This document shows positions 53,598 to 62,250 of a stretch of DNA of 64,000 nt, piece after piece (the first letter of the stretch is position 1; each line of letters starts with the position of its first letter). Where the stretch lies: positions 62,001 to 126,000 of the forward strand of contig NZ_JAPMLQ010000008.1 of assembly GCF_026410305.1 (NCBI RefSeq), in the 5' to 3' direction. A program made the position numbers and the translations under genes. The stretch comes from Sulfitobacter sp. F26204 (lineage in GTDB: Bacteria > Pseudomonadota > Alphaproteobacteria > Rhodobacterales > Rhodobacteraceae). The notes beneath the pieces were generated by a model. It was not told where the DNA came from. It did not search any database and saw nothing but the letters and a program-made list of their open reading frames with translations.

Positions 53598-54272
53598 GTG
53601 ACATCGATGAGTGGAATTGACTGGACCGAACGGTTTCAAGGGACAAAGGCCCTGCCACGACCGGTACGTGACCGGCTTCTTAAGGTTGCCCTCATACGCG
53701 ACCACAAGAAGGGGTATCAGGTATTCGGACCGGAAAATGTGCCAGACAGTCTGATCTTTCTGTATGCTGGCACGATCCGGGTTTCGCAGACCTCCGGCAA
53801 TGGAAGAAATATCGTTTTGTATCGCGTCGATGCTGGCGAAAGCTGCGTTCTGACCACCGCCTGCATGCTAGCGGAAGAAGCATACAATGCCGAGGGAACC
53901 GCAGAAAACGACATCAAGGTGGTGGTGCTTCCCAAGATGTCGTTTGATCGGTTGGTCGCAGAAGAACCAGCTTTCCGGTCGTTTGTGTTCGCCGCCTATT
54001 CGCGCCGATTGATTGATCTTTTACGGGTGGTTGACGATGTCGCCTTTGGGCGTATCGATGTACGTCTTGCCGAACGCCTGTTGGCGCTGGCAGGTGATGA
54101 CAGAGAAATAGCAGCGACACATCAAGAAATCGCAAGCGAACTTGGGACAGCGCGCGAAGTGATCTCTCGCGTTTTGCATGATTTTCAGAAACGCAGCCTG
54201 GTCGTGCAATCCCGTGGGCGTATCACACTATCGAACAAGTCCGTTTTGCGCAGCATTGCGAATAGTGACTAG
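53598..54272 (+). CDS. Crp/Fnr-family regulator
   Basis: A 224-residue regulator. A cyclic-nucleotide-binding-type beta roll (SLIFLYAGTIRVSQTSGNGRNIVLYRVDAGESCVLTTACML) precedes a Crp HTH (TATHQEIASELGTAREVISRVLHDFQKRSLV). A cysteine pair or triad (C in ESCVLTTAC) in the sensory domain could respond to reactive sulfur, but there is no FNR N-terminal Fe-S motif. GAGGAGG at 53585-53591 positions the GTG start at 53598. It is followed by sulfur-transport genes it may control. Confidence 0.86.
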   Translation: MTSMSGIDWTERFQGTKALPRPVRDRLLKVALIRDHKKGYQVFGPENVPDSLIFLYAGTIRVSQTSGNGRNIVLYRVDAGESCVLTTACMLAEEAYNAEGTAENDIKVVVLPKMSFDRLVAEEPAFRSFVFAAYSRRLIDLLRVVDDVAFGRIDVRLAERLLALAGDDREIAATHQEIASELGTAREVISRVLHDFQKRSLVVQSRGRITLSNKSVLRSIANSD

Positions 54273-54367
54273 GCAGACAGGTCTTTTTGGATCGTTAGGT
54301 GACTATATCACTGAAGTGGAGCGTAATAACCAATACGTCGTAGTCAGCTTAGCCCTTGGAGGATTGA

Positions 54368-54583
54368 ATGACTGTTAACGTCGGAACTACAGACCGAAAC
54401 CTGCGTGCCGCTTTGGGTGCGGTATTGCTCTATCTTGCGTTTTTCAGTGGCCTGTCGCTGTTTGCCACCCCACTATTCAAATACGGTGGCGCAATAATCG
54501 GCGTTGTGATGCTCGCTACGTCAACACTGAAGATGTGCCCGATCTACACGATCCTTGGGCTCAAGACCTGCAAGGATTGCTGA
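54368..54583 (+). CDS. DUF2892 small membrane protein
   Basis: A 71-residue protein with two hydrophobic segments (GAVLLYLAFFSGLSL and YGGAIIGVVMLATSTLKMC), matching the YgaP C-terminal-type DUF2892. It ends with three cysteines, MCPIYTILGLKTCKDC. GGAGG precedes the ATG. Members are often next to rhodanese or YeeE genes. Role is unclear. Confidence 0.88.
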   Translation: MTVNVGTTDRNLRAALGAVLLYLAFFSGLSLFATPLFKYGGAIIGVVMLATSTLKMCPIYTILGLKTCKDC

Positions 54584-54584
54584 G

Positions 54585-55016
54585 ATGGAGACGTTGTTTA
54601 CGCCTTTCGCATCCCTTGGCGGTGGCGCGCTGATCGGCCTTGGTGCCGTTCTTCTCATGCTTGGTCTGGGACGAATTCTTGGCGCAACCGGCATTATGTC
54701 CGGTCTCGTTTTTGCTGAAAACAGCTCAGAGTTTTCATGGCGGGCTGCGATGGTGGTCGGCATGATCCTGTCGCCTGTTCTGATTTTTCTGATTACCGGA
54801 CAGATGCCTGAGCTATCAGTGCCCGTCAGCCCCTTAATGATTGCGATTGGTGGCGTTATCGTTGGATTTGGCGCGAGCCTCGGGTCGGGGTGTACCTCGG
54901 GCCACGGTGTCTGCGGTCTGTCGCGCCTTTCGGTGCGTTCAATCGTGGCTGTGCCGACCTTCATGATAACTGCCGCCATCACCGTCTATTTGATCCGTCA
55001 CGTGTTTGGAGCATGA
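54585..55016 (+). CDS. YeeE/YedE-type sulfur transporter, first half (PmpA-like)
   Basis: A 143-residue protein with four membrane segments. The GxxxGxGCTSGHGVCGL motif (GASLGSGCTSGHGVCGLSR) with conserved cysteine is diagnostic of YeeE/YedE thiosulfate/sulfur import proteins. It begins one base after the DUF2892 stop and overlaps the next gene by ATGA, so the two halves form one transporter. Confidence 0.9.
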   Translation: METLFTPFASLGGGALIGLGAVLLMLGLGRILGATGIMSGLVFAENSSEFSWRAAMVVGMILSPVLIFLITGQMPELSVPVSPLMIAIGGVIVGFGASLGSGCTSGHGVCGLSRLSVRSIVAVPTFMITAAITVYLIRHVFGA

Positions 55017-55453
55017 AGCCAATGAAACTGTTGTATGCACTATTGACCGGCCTTGTTTTTGGCGTCGGTATTTCGATTTCGGGGATGATCAACCCGGCGA
55101 AGGTTTTCAATTTCTTCGACATCGCGGGCACCTGGGACCCGAGCCTTGCCTTTGTGATGGGGGGTGCGGTTATTGTCACTTTTCTCGGTTACCGTCTGGT
55201 TTGGCGCCGCCAAGCCCCATTATTTGATGATGCGTTTCAGATACCGAACAATTCTAGCATAGATGCGCGCCTTGTTGGTGGTTCCGCGATATTTGGAATT
55301 GGTTGGGGCATTGCTGGTTTTTGCCCTGGTGCAGCTATTCCTGCTCTTGGCACGGGCCGCTGGGAAGTTGTTCTTTTTCTTGCCGCGGTGACGACAGGGT
55401 TCTATGCGCGCCGTCTGATGTCAGCTGAGCAATCCAAGGTAAAGTCGGCCTGA
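55013..55453 (+). CDS. DUF6691/YeeE-type transporter, second half (PmpB-like)
   Basis: A 146-residue membrane protein: GLVFGVGISISGMINPAKVFNFFDIAG, then the second cysteine motif GWGIAGFCPGAAIPALGTG. It partners with the preceding protein to form a two-gene YeeE-like permease for thiosulfate or another reduced sulfur compound. Confidence 0.9.
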   Translation: MKPMKLLYALLTGLVFGVGISISGMINPAKVFNFFDIAGTWDPSLAFVMGGAVIVTFLGYRLVWRRQAPLFDDAFQIPNNSSIDARLVGGSAIFGIGWGIAGFCPGAAIPALGTGRWEVVLFLAAVTTGFYARRLMSAEQSKVKSA

Positions 55454-55777
55454 GAGGGATTCTAATTTCATTTTGATGGCAGCGGGCAAGCGTGCACGAA
55501 ATGACAAAGGCAAAGGTGATAGCCACTGAGCTGCAAAGCCCTTTTTCTGGATGGCATTTAAACAGGATACCGGGCCTTGATTGATGTTGTTCAGAAAAAA
55601 ACCGGTGCTGTTGCACCTGATGAGGTGGACGGAGTACCAATAATTTGGTGTGTTCAGCCTTATTTCCCGCCGCAAGGAAGACTCTGATGCATGTATTGCA
55701 AAGTTATAGTTTCTAAATATCCCGAGGCACACCAATCCCTTAATACCGCCCGAAGTGGGTTTTCCAAGGAGTACACC
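55454..55777. other. Intergenic region of the sulfur module
   Basis: In these 324 bases I see no gene. Around 55690-55770 lies the AT-rich leader and AGGAG site of the MBL gene, so a separate promoter is likely. Confidence 0.4.
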
Positions 55778-56662
55778 ATGATGAATTATCCGGTGAATAT
55801 GAACATTATACCCGAAGTCGAAGCCTTCTTTGATGAAGCCACGAACACGATCAGCTACGTTGTAAAAGACCCTACTTCTGATGCCTGCGCGGTCATAGAC
55901 AGTGTAATGGATCTGGACTATGCCGCCGCCCGCATCACTCATGACAGCGCAGATCGCATGATCGCCCACATCAAGGAGCGCGGTTTGAACCTTGAATGGA
56001 TCATCGAAACCCATGTCCACGCAGATCACCTCAGTGCCGCCCCCTATATTCAGCAGGAATTGGGCGGCAAGATTGGTGTTGGCGAAGGCATCATGATCGT
56101 ACAGGAAACTTTCGGTAAAATCTTTAACGAAGGGACTGAGTTTCAGCGCGACGGGTCGCAGTTTGATGCATTGTTCAAGGACGGTGATACCTACGAGATA
56201 GGCAATTTGCAGGCCTTCGCGATGTTCACGCCCGGCCATACACCTGCCTGCATGGTCCACGTCCTGGGCAACGCGACCTTTACGGGCGATACATTATTCA
56301 TGCCGGACGGTGGGTCCGCGCGGGCTGACTTCCCAGGCGGGGATGCAGGTGTCCTGTACGATTCAATCATGAAAGTGCTAAGTTTGCCCGATGAAATGCG
56401 GCTGTTCATGTGCCATGATTACGGACCGAATGGCCGCGACATCGCCTGGGAAACATCCGTGGCCGAAGAGAAGGCCAACAACATCCACGTGGGCGGTGAC
56501 AAAACGAAAGATGATTTCGTCAAATTCCGCAGGGAACGGGATGCGCAGTTGGCGATGCCCACACTTATCATTCCATCATTGCAGGTGAACATGCGGGCAG
56601 GCGAGGTGCCAAAAGACAAAGACGGCAACCCAATGCTCAAAGTTCCGATTAACAGCCTGTAA
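55778..56662 (+). CDS. MBL-fold persulfide dioxygenase-like protein (Blh/ETHE1 type)
   Basis: A 294-residue metallo-hydrolase. THVHADHLSAAPYIQQELGG carries the HxHxDH metal motif, FTPGHTPACMVHVLGNATFTGDTLF supplies two further ligands, and MCHDYGP the third. ETHE1/Blh enzymes use a mononuclear iron to oxidise glutathione persulfide to sulfite. AGGAG lies eight bases before ATG 55778. In the same block as sulfur import genes, it probably consumes sulfane sulfur. Confidence 0.92.
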   Translation: MMNYPVNMNIIPEVEAFFDEATNTISYVVKDPTSDACAVIDSVMDLDYAAARITHDSADRMIAHIKERGLNLEWIIETHVHADHLSAAPYIQQELGGKIGVGEGIMIVQETFGKIFNEGTEFQRDGSQFDALFKDGDTYEIGNLQAFAMFTPGHTPACMVHVLGNATFTGDTLFMPDGGSARADFPGGDAGVLYDSIMKVLSLPDEMRLFMCHDYGPNGRDIAWETSVAEEKANNIHVGGDKTKDDFVKFRRERDAQLAMPTLIIPSLQVNMRAGEVPKDKDGNPMLKVPINSL

Positions 56663-56829
56663 CCGTGAAAAGATCAGGGAAATCTAGATAACCACCAGCG
56701 CGGGCTGCACTTGATTTGCGGATACCGCTCTGGCATTTGCCGTTCAATCCGCTGATACGTTGCCCACAGACCCAATCGCGGCAGTCTGAGTATGTCGCTT
56801 TGACTGTCGGTTATCCTGGATCCTTTACC

Positions 56830-58566
56830 ATGCATTACCTTCGCCAATACCTTCCGATCCTTGACTGGGGCCACCGTTACGATCGCAATACTTTCTCCAA
56901 TGACTTGATCGCGGCTGTGATCGTAACAATCATGCTGATCCCACAATCGCTGGCCTATGCGCTTTTGGCTGGGTTACCTCCAGAAGCGGGGATTTATGCA
57001 TCCATTGCGCCAATCGTACTCTATGCAATCTTTGGGACAAGCCGTGCTTTGGCAGTTGGACCTGTGGCGGTGGTGTCGCTTCTGACCGCATCTGCGGTGG
57101 GACAAGTTGCTGAGACCGGAACCGCAGGATACGCCATTGCCGCCCTGACCTTGGCCTTTTTGTCGGGTGGATTTCTGGTTCTTCTGGGCATTTTACGTTT
57201 GGGCTTTCTGGCAAATTTTCTTAGCCATCCCGTCATTGCTGGCTTTATTACCGCTTCGGGTATTCTTATCGCCGTCAGCCAACTCCCGCATATTTTAGGT
57301 ATCAATGCAGATGGTCATACCTTGCCCCAAATGTTGCGTTCGTTTTTTGGAAATCTGGACCAAATCAACTTGATCACAGTGATTATTGGCGTATCGACGA
57401 CTGCGTTTCTGTTTTGGGTTCGCAAGAATCTTAAACCTGTCCTGAAAAGGATGGGGTTATCCCTGCTGATGGCTGACGTCCTGACCAAGGCTGGACCTGT
57501 TGCCGCCGTTGTTGCGACAACGGTTACGGTCTGGATTTTTGGGTTAGCTGACAAAGGTGTGAAAATTGTCGGTGAGGTTCCACAGAGTTTGCCACCCTTG
57601 ACCTTGCCCGGTGTTTCCCCAGAACTTGTCGGATCGTTGTTGGTGCCCGCTATCCTGATTTCGATCATTGGTTTCGTCGAAAGCATTTCAGTTGCGCAAA
57701 CGCTTGCTGCAAAGAAGCGTCAACAGATCGACCCGAACCAGGAATTAATCGGGCTTGGTGCCGCAAACCTTGGTGCGGCATTCACAGGTGGCTTTCCCGT
57801 CACGGGGGGGTTTTCCCGCTCTGTGGTTAATTTTGATTCCGGTTCTGAAACGCCAGCAGCGGGCATCTATACCGCGATTGGTTTGGCCATCGCGGCTTTG
57901 TTTCTGACTCCCTTGGTGTATTTTCTGCCAAAAGCGACGCTTGCAGCCACAATCATCGTAGCGGTTCTCAGCCTCGTTGATTTATCGATCCTGCGGAAAA
58001 CTTGGGGCTACAACAGGGACGATTTCCTTGCCGTGCTCGCCACCATTTTGTTGACCCTGACGATGGGCGTCGAGGTGGGTGTGGCAAGCGGTGTCACGAT
58101 CTCAATTTTGCTGCATCTTTACAAGACCTCGCGCCCTCACGTTGCCGAAGTAGGGTTGGTACCGAACAGCCAGCATTTCCGAAATATTCACCGCCATAAA
58201 GTAGAGACAGACCCGTCTGTGCTCTCGTTGCGTGTCGATGAAAGCCTTTACTTCATCAATTCCCGTTTTTTACAAGATCTTATTCAGGCCCGCGTAAGCG
58301 AGGGAAGCGAGATCAAAAATGTCGTCCTGATGTTCTCCGCCGTGAACGAAGTGGATTACTCCGCGCTCGAAAGTCTGGAGGCGGTCAACCAAAGGCTAAA
58401 GGATTTTGACGTGGGTTTGCATTTGTCCGAAGTAAAAGGCCCGGTGATGGATAGACTTAAGAAATCCCATCTCATCCATGAACTGAATGGAAAGGTCTTC
58501 CTTTCACAGTTTGATGCTTGGCGAGAGCTGAGCAGTCATTCCCAAAACCGGGATATATCAAAGTAG
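56830..58566 (+). CDS. SulP-family anion permease with STAS domain
   Basis: A 578-residue transporter. Twelve or more hydrophobic segments include IVTIMLIPQSLAYALLAGLPPEAGIYAS, the SulP signature, and GFPVTGGFSRSVVNFDSGS. The C-terminal STAS domain (about residues 445-560) contains LRVDESLYFINSRFLQD and MFSAVNEVDYSALESL. Start ATG 56830 was chosen over 56716 because family members begin with ITPILDWGxxY at this distance. Likely sulfate or sulfite exchange, e.g. export of the oxidation product. Confidence 0.93.
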   Translation: MHYLRQYLPILDWGHRYDRNTFSNDLIAAVIVTIMLIPQSLAYALLAGLPPEAGIYASIAPIVLYAIFGTSRALAVGPVAVVSLLTASAVGQVAETGTAGYAIAALTLAFLSGGFLVLLGILRLGFLANFLSHPVIAGFITASGILIAVSQLPHILGINADGHTLPQMLRSFFGNLDQINLITVIIGVSTTAFLFWVRKNLKPVLKRMGLSLLMADVLTKAGPVAAVVATTVTVWIFGLADKGVKIVGEVPQSLPPLTLPGVSPELVGSLLVPAILISIIGFVESISVAQTLAAKKRQQIDPNQELIGLGAANLGAAFTGGFPVTGGFSRSVVNFDSGSETPAAGIYTAIGLAIAALFLTPLVYFLPKATLAATIIVAVLSLVDLSILRKTWGYNRDDFLAVLATILLTLTMGVEVGVASGVTISILLHLYKTSRPHVAEVGLVPNSQHFRNIHRHKVETDPSVLSLRVDESLYFINSRFLQDLIQARVSEGSEIKNVVLMFSAVNEVDYSALESLEAVNQRLKDFDVGLHLSEVKGPVMDRLKKSHLIHELNGKVFLSQFDAWRELSSHSQNRDISK

Positions 58567-58579
58567 TTGGTAGATCTGG

Positions 58580-58629
58580 CAGTGATACTGTTTGAGGTGT
58601 CACTGATTAAGCTGCGGATTTTTTTCCGC
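58580..58629. terminator. Convergent terminator region
   Basis: CAGTGA (58580-58585) pairs with TCACTG (58600-58605), extended by AC/GT; then GCGGA (58614-58618), a T run and TCCGC (58625-58629) form a second hairpin. Located between convergent SulP and RTX genes. Confidence 0.6.
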
Positions 58630-58645
58630 CAATCTCTGCCCGGCT

Positions 58646-60376
58646 CTAGATAAAGCTCCATTCACCTGCAGAGTTTTCATAGAGGCCCATCAGTACATCA
58701 ACGGATTCCGTGGTGTTTTCGGGGCTGATGGCGATGTCGGCGAGGGCAAGCGCCTTGGTGATCGTGTTGTCATTCAACAGGTCAAGATAGAATTGGCGGC
58801 CAGCGGCATCCGATGCGCGGTCGAGCACATTGAGATAAATCTGTTCAAGGAAATCACTATTGCTCAGCATGTTCACATCACCAAAACTTGCGGTGAATTC
58901 GGGGCTGGTCATCAGATCAGCAGCGAGGAACTCGTCGCTTAGATTGTCCCGTTCGGTCACCTGAATATAAAAATTCAGGCCCGGTGTGTCGATGTCGCCA
59001 TCGCGGTTCAGGGCAGCCTCGTATAGCAGTGCCACGCGTTCAGCAGTGACGAAGTCAGCTGGATCGCCGGCATCATCCAATGCCGAGCCTGCGCCGAGGG
59101 TCTGGACACCGTCGTCAAAGCGCAGGTAGTCGACACCAAAGACCTTATCGCGGGACCCGTCCAGAAGATTGGTAACAAGCGCATAATCAACCCCGCCTTC
59201 GATCCGGTAATCCGCTGAGAGTCCGTCAAAGCGTGCAGTGTCATCTGTGTCGTGTTCTCCGAATGCAGCACCACCCATGATCACATCATCTCCCGCACCT
59301 CCGTTAAGAAAATCCTTTCCCTCTCCACCATAAAGGATGTCGTTGCCCAGCCCGCCTTCAATGGCGTCCGGGCCGTTCCTGCCATTCAAAACATCATCGC
59401 CCCGGTTGCCGTCCATATAATCCGACTTGGATGTGCCGACTTGGACATCGTCATTTGCGGATAGGGAAAATTCGTAGGTGTTTTCGATGTTGCCAGGCGT
59501 CTGCGCCAGAAACTCAGATGCATTCTTTACAATGTTTTCCAGCGCCGTGATTCCGAGATCGAGTTTTACAGTTTCGACCAGGTCCCGTTTCAGTTCCTTG
59601 AACGCGCTATTCAGACGCTGCCCAAAACTCTCGTTGCTCTCGACCTGAAAATCGCCCGTGAAAACACTGCCGCTGAATTCCCTGGTTACCGTCACAGAAT
59701 CTCGGATCGGGTTTAAGGGGCTGCGGTCGGTGTAGTTGAAAAGAGTATAGGTAACCGAGGTTTGCTCATCGGCCTGCTCTCCGGCCGGGACATCGGAAAA
59801 GGCCGTTGTCTGGGCGAAAATATTGGCTTCCATTGCGCCAACAATACTGTTTCCGGGTCCGAGTCCATTCGAATAATTGTTTGCGTCAAAGAGGACATCC
59901 ATCGCCGTCTTGATCTGTTCATGAAGGCCGCGCGATCCAAGCGGGCCATTTTCAACCGTGATCGCTACCGATTGGCGCGCTGCAATCGCATAGCTGAGCG
60001 AAGAATAATAATGCGCAAGCGCCTCGATCGACAGGCCTGCATCCTTGATCGCCATCACCTGACCGACGACGCCGTTCAGCCCTTCGTTGGCCAGCCGGAT
60101 GGCCGCCTGGCCGATGTCCTGACGCAGCCCTGCGTTTTCGGTTTCCATAAAGCGAGTCAATTCGTTTAACGCCGTCTGCGACTCTGAAATCGACTCTGCG
60201 ATCTGCGCATCAATGCCGGCTTCGACCAGTTTTTCGATATCACCAATCTGGTTCTTGACAGATTCCAGCGTGTCCTGACGGGCCTCATCACTGTCGTTGC
60301 CGCCGACAAGCCCTGCGGCTGATAACGCCAATCCAACGACACCGATAGCGAGTGAAACTGCTTCCATTGCGGCCAT
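58646..60376 (-). CDS. RTX-type calcium-binding protein with DUF4214 domain
   Basis: A 576-residue protein. The N-terminus is hydrophobic (AVSLAIGVVGLALSAAGLVGG) and followed by a long helical region to about residue 270. Residues about 320-370 have RTX nonapeptide repeats (GNRGDDVLNG, GGLGNDILYGGEGKDFLNG, GGAGDDVIMGG). The C-terminus holds DUF4214 repeats (VALLYEAALNRDGDIDTPGLNFYI and IYLNVLDRASDAAGRQFYL). RTX proteins are usually exported by type I systems, but no such transporter is encoded here. AGGAG lies eight bases before ATG 60376. The first half matches nothing I know. Confidence 0.85.
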   Translation of the reverse strand: MAAMEAVSLAIGVVGLALSAAGLVGGNDSDEARQDTLESVKNQIGDIEKLVEAGIDAQIAESISESQTALNELTRFMETENAGLRQDIGQAAIRLANEGLNGVVGQVMAIKDAGLSIEALAHYYSSLSYAIAARQSVAITVENGPLGSRGLHEQIKTAMDVLFDANNYSNGLGPGNSIVGAMEANIFAQTTAFSDVPAGEQADEQTSVTYTLFNYTDRSPLNPIRDSVTVTREFSGSVFTGDFQVESNESFGQRLNSAFKELKRDLVETVKLDLGITALENIVKNASEFLAQTPGNIENTYEFSLSANDDVQVGTSKSDYMDGNRGDDVLNGRNGPDAIEGGLGNDILYGGEGKDFLNGGAGDDVIMGGAAFGEHDTDDTARFDGLSADYRIEGGVDYALVTNLLDGSRDKVFGVDYLRFDDGVQTLGAGSALDDAGDPADFVTAERVALLYEAALNRDGDIDTPGLNFYIQVTERDNLSDEFLAADLMTSPEFTASFGDVNMLSNSDFLEQIYLNVLDRASDAAGRQFYLDLLNDNTITKALALADIAISPENTTESVDVLMGLYENSAGEWSFI

Positions 60377-60472
60377 TTGATCTCTCCTAAATAAAGCTTG
60401 GATCAACGTTACCCTTCAACCGTAAACCTGGATATGGGGGAAACCCCCCATTTTGTTCACCGCCGTTTCATA

Positions 60473-61489
60473 TCAATCGATCGGGATCACAATGGACAGG
60501 GCCACGAGGTTATTGTTCTCTTCTTCCTCCCGAATCCGCGCATAACCCGCAGACAGGGTCATGCCGTTGTCGAATTGATAATCCACCCCTAGCGCGATCA
60601 TATGATCACTGGGCGTATCGGAAATGCCGCGTTTGGACACTGCTGCGCTCCATGTGTAGGCACCCCGCCTCAGGCTGGCACCGAGCGTGGCAATGTTTGC
60701 CTTTGCTTCCGATCCTTCCCAGCCGTTGAAATGGGCAAGTTCCGCGATCACCTCAATCTCATCGCCAAAGTTGTGGCTCAGACCCAAAGCGATGGCGTTT
60801 TCGTCGTTGTCTTCTTCACCCCGTGCAAGATGTCGCAGGCCAAAATGCAGAGTGGTGTCGTTTATTTCGCGATCATATTGCAGGGCAAAATTATTCAGTT
60901 TGCCGGTGTTGCCCACATCCCCCCCGCGTGGATCATTACGACCCCGCCGGGTGCCAAAGCTGTCGCTGAGTCGCGTATCATCGGGATAGAAGGCCGACAG
61001 GGTCAATGTGGCCGCACCCAGTTCCAATTCCGCCGACAGGCCGATCATTTCTTCCAATTCGTAGTCTTCTGCGAATGCTGTGCCGAAATATCCCGGCGCC
61101 GTGTCCCATGCGGACCCGAAGGCGGGACTGATCTTGCCAATGCTGAGTGTGACCGGATCAAGGTCAAACGAAAGCCCCAGCGTACCCACAAAAAGCGCAA
61201 TGTCATCAAAGGCACGGTTCTGTTCGGCATCTGTCACACTTTCCAACGAGAGTTCTGAGAACAAGGTGATGCGTTCCGTCAGGGCAAAAGCCAGTTCCAG
61301 TTCACCGCTGAGAAAGACATCGCGCACCTCGCTGTCGGTATCATCAGCCTTCACGTTGGCCTCGACGCCCAGTTCAAGTTCTGCTGAGATAATGAATCGC
61401 TTGTCGGCCGTCGTATCATCAGCGCGGGCAAAGTGGGGTTGCAGCATTACGGCGGCGATGAGAAAAATGCGGCACAGAATGGCTGGCAT
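60473..61489 (-). CDS. Outer-membrane beta-barrel (porin-like) protein
   Basis: A 338-residue protein with signal peptide (MPAILCRIFLIAAVMLQPHF, cut after ARA). Alternating hydrophobic strands such as VFLSGELELAFALTERITLFSELSLESV, and a C-terminus ending VALSIVIPID, resemble Gram-negative porins. It is acidic, with many Glu/Asp. Transported solute unknown. Upstream lie the two-component genes. Confidence 0.8.
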   Translation of the reverse strand: MPAILCRIFLIAAVMLQPHFARADDTTADKRFIISAELELGVEANVKADDTDSEVRDVFLSGELELAFALTERITLFSELSLESVTDAEQNRAFDDIALFVGTLGLSFDLDPVTLSIGKISPAFGSAWDTAPGYFGTAFAEDYELEEMIGLSAELELGAATLTLSAFYPDDTRLSDSFGTRRGRNDPRGGDVGNTGKLNNFALQYDREINDTTLHFGLRHLARGEEDNDENAIALGLSHNFGDEIEVIAELAHFNGWEGSEAKANIATLGASLRRGAYTWSAAVSKRGISDTPSDHMIALGVDYQFDNGMTLSAGYARIREEEENNNLVALSIVIPID

Positions 61490-61553
61490 GACGCGATCCT
61501 TTTGTTTGAATGCGACGGTCGTATTCTGTTTACACAGTTGACGACCGATGCGG

Positions 61554-62219
61554 CTACTCCAAATGACCTTGTTCTTCGATCAACCCTTCACGCAAGGCTT
61601 TTGACATCAGTTCGACCACCGATTTCACGCCCAACTTCTGCATCAAAGAAGACCGGTGCTTTTCTGCGGTTTTCGGGCTGACACCCATCCTGGCCGCAAT
61701 CTCGGCATTGGTGCGTCCTGCAACGATCATGTTCAGTGATTGACGCTCGCGCAAGGTGAGTTGGCCCAGTGGTTCCGTATCGCGCAGCAGAGCCACCAAA
61801 GATGTTTCGATGTGACGCCCGCCTGCCAGAATCACCGGCAGCTTGGCAAAGAGTTCTGCATTGTCCGAGGCTTTGGAAAACAATCCGTCTACACCGCTTT
61901 GCACAATACTACTGAGTAAACCGACAGAGGTAACAGCTGTCAGGACCACAATGCGAGTATCAGGGCTCCACCGTTTGATGTCTGCCAGAATTTCGGCACC
62001 CGACGCCAGGGGCATCGAGATGTCGAGCAACAGCAGGTCTGGGGTTTCCCGTTTTACGATTTCGATGGCTTCCAAACCGTTCTGTGCTTCTGTCACAACA
62101 CGGATCGGGCGAATCCCGACTACACCTGCGGTTTCAAGGGCAACCCGCAGACCATCGCGAACAATCTGGTGATCGTCGGCTATGACGGCGCGAAATTGTT
62201 TTGTACTGTGGTCGGACAT
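61554..62219 (-). CDS. NarL/FixJ-type response regulator
   Basis: A 221-residue regulator. The receiver domain has VIADDHQIVRDGL, the phospho-acceptor aspartate in LLLLDISMP, and VVLTAVTS. The LuxR HTH is LTLRERQSLNMIVAGRTNAEIAARMGVSPKTAEKHRSSLMQKLGV. It is divergent from the histidine kinase gene 31 bases away and probably its partner. It may control the porin and RTX genes on its own strand. Confidence 0.93.
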   Translation of the reverse strand: MSDHSTKQFRAVIADDHQIVRDGLRVALETAGVVGIRPIRVVTEAQNGLEAIEIVKRETPDLLLLDISMPLASGAEILADIKRWSPDTRIVVLTAVTSVGLLSSIVQSGVDGLFSKASDNAELFAKLPVILAGGRHIETSLVALLRDTEPLGQLTLRERQSLNMIVAGRTNAEIAARMGVSPKTAEKHRSSLMQKLGVKSVVELMSKALREGLIEEQGHLE

Positions 62220-62250
62220 GGCACATTACTTTTGCAAAGAAAGGTGCCAC

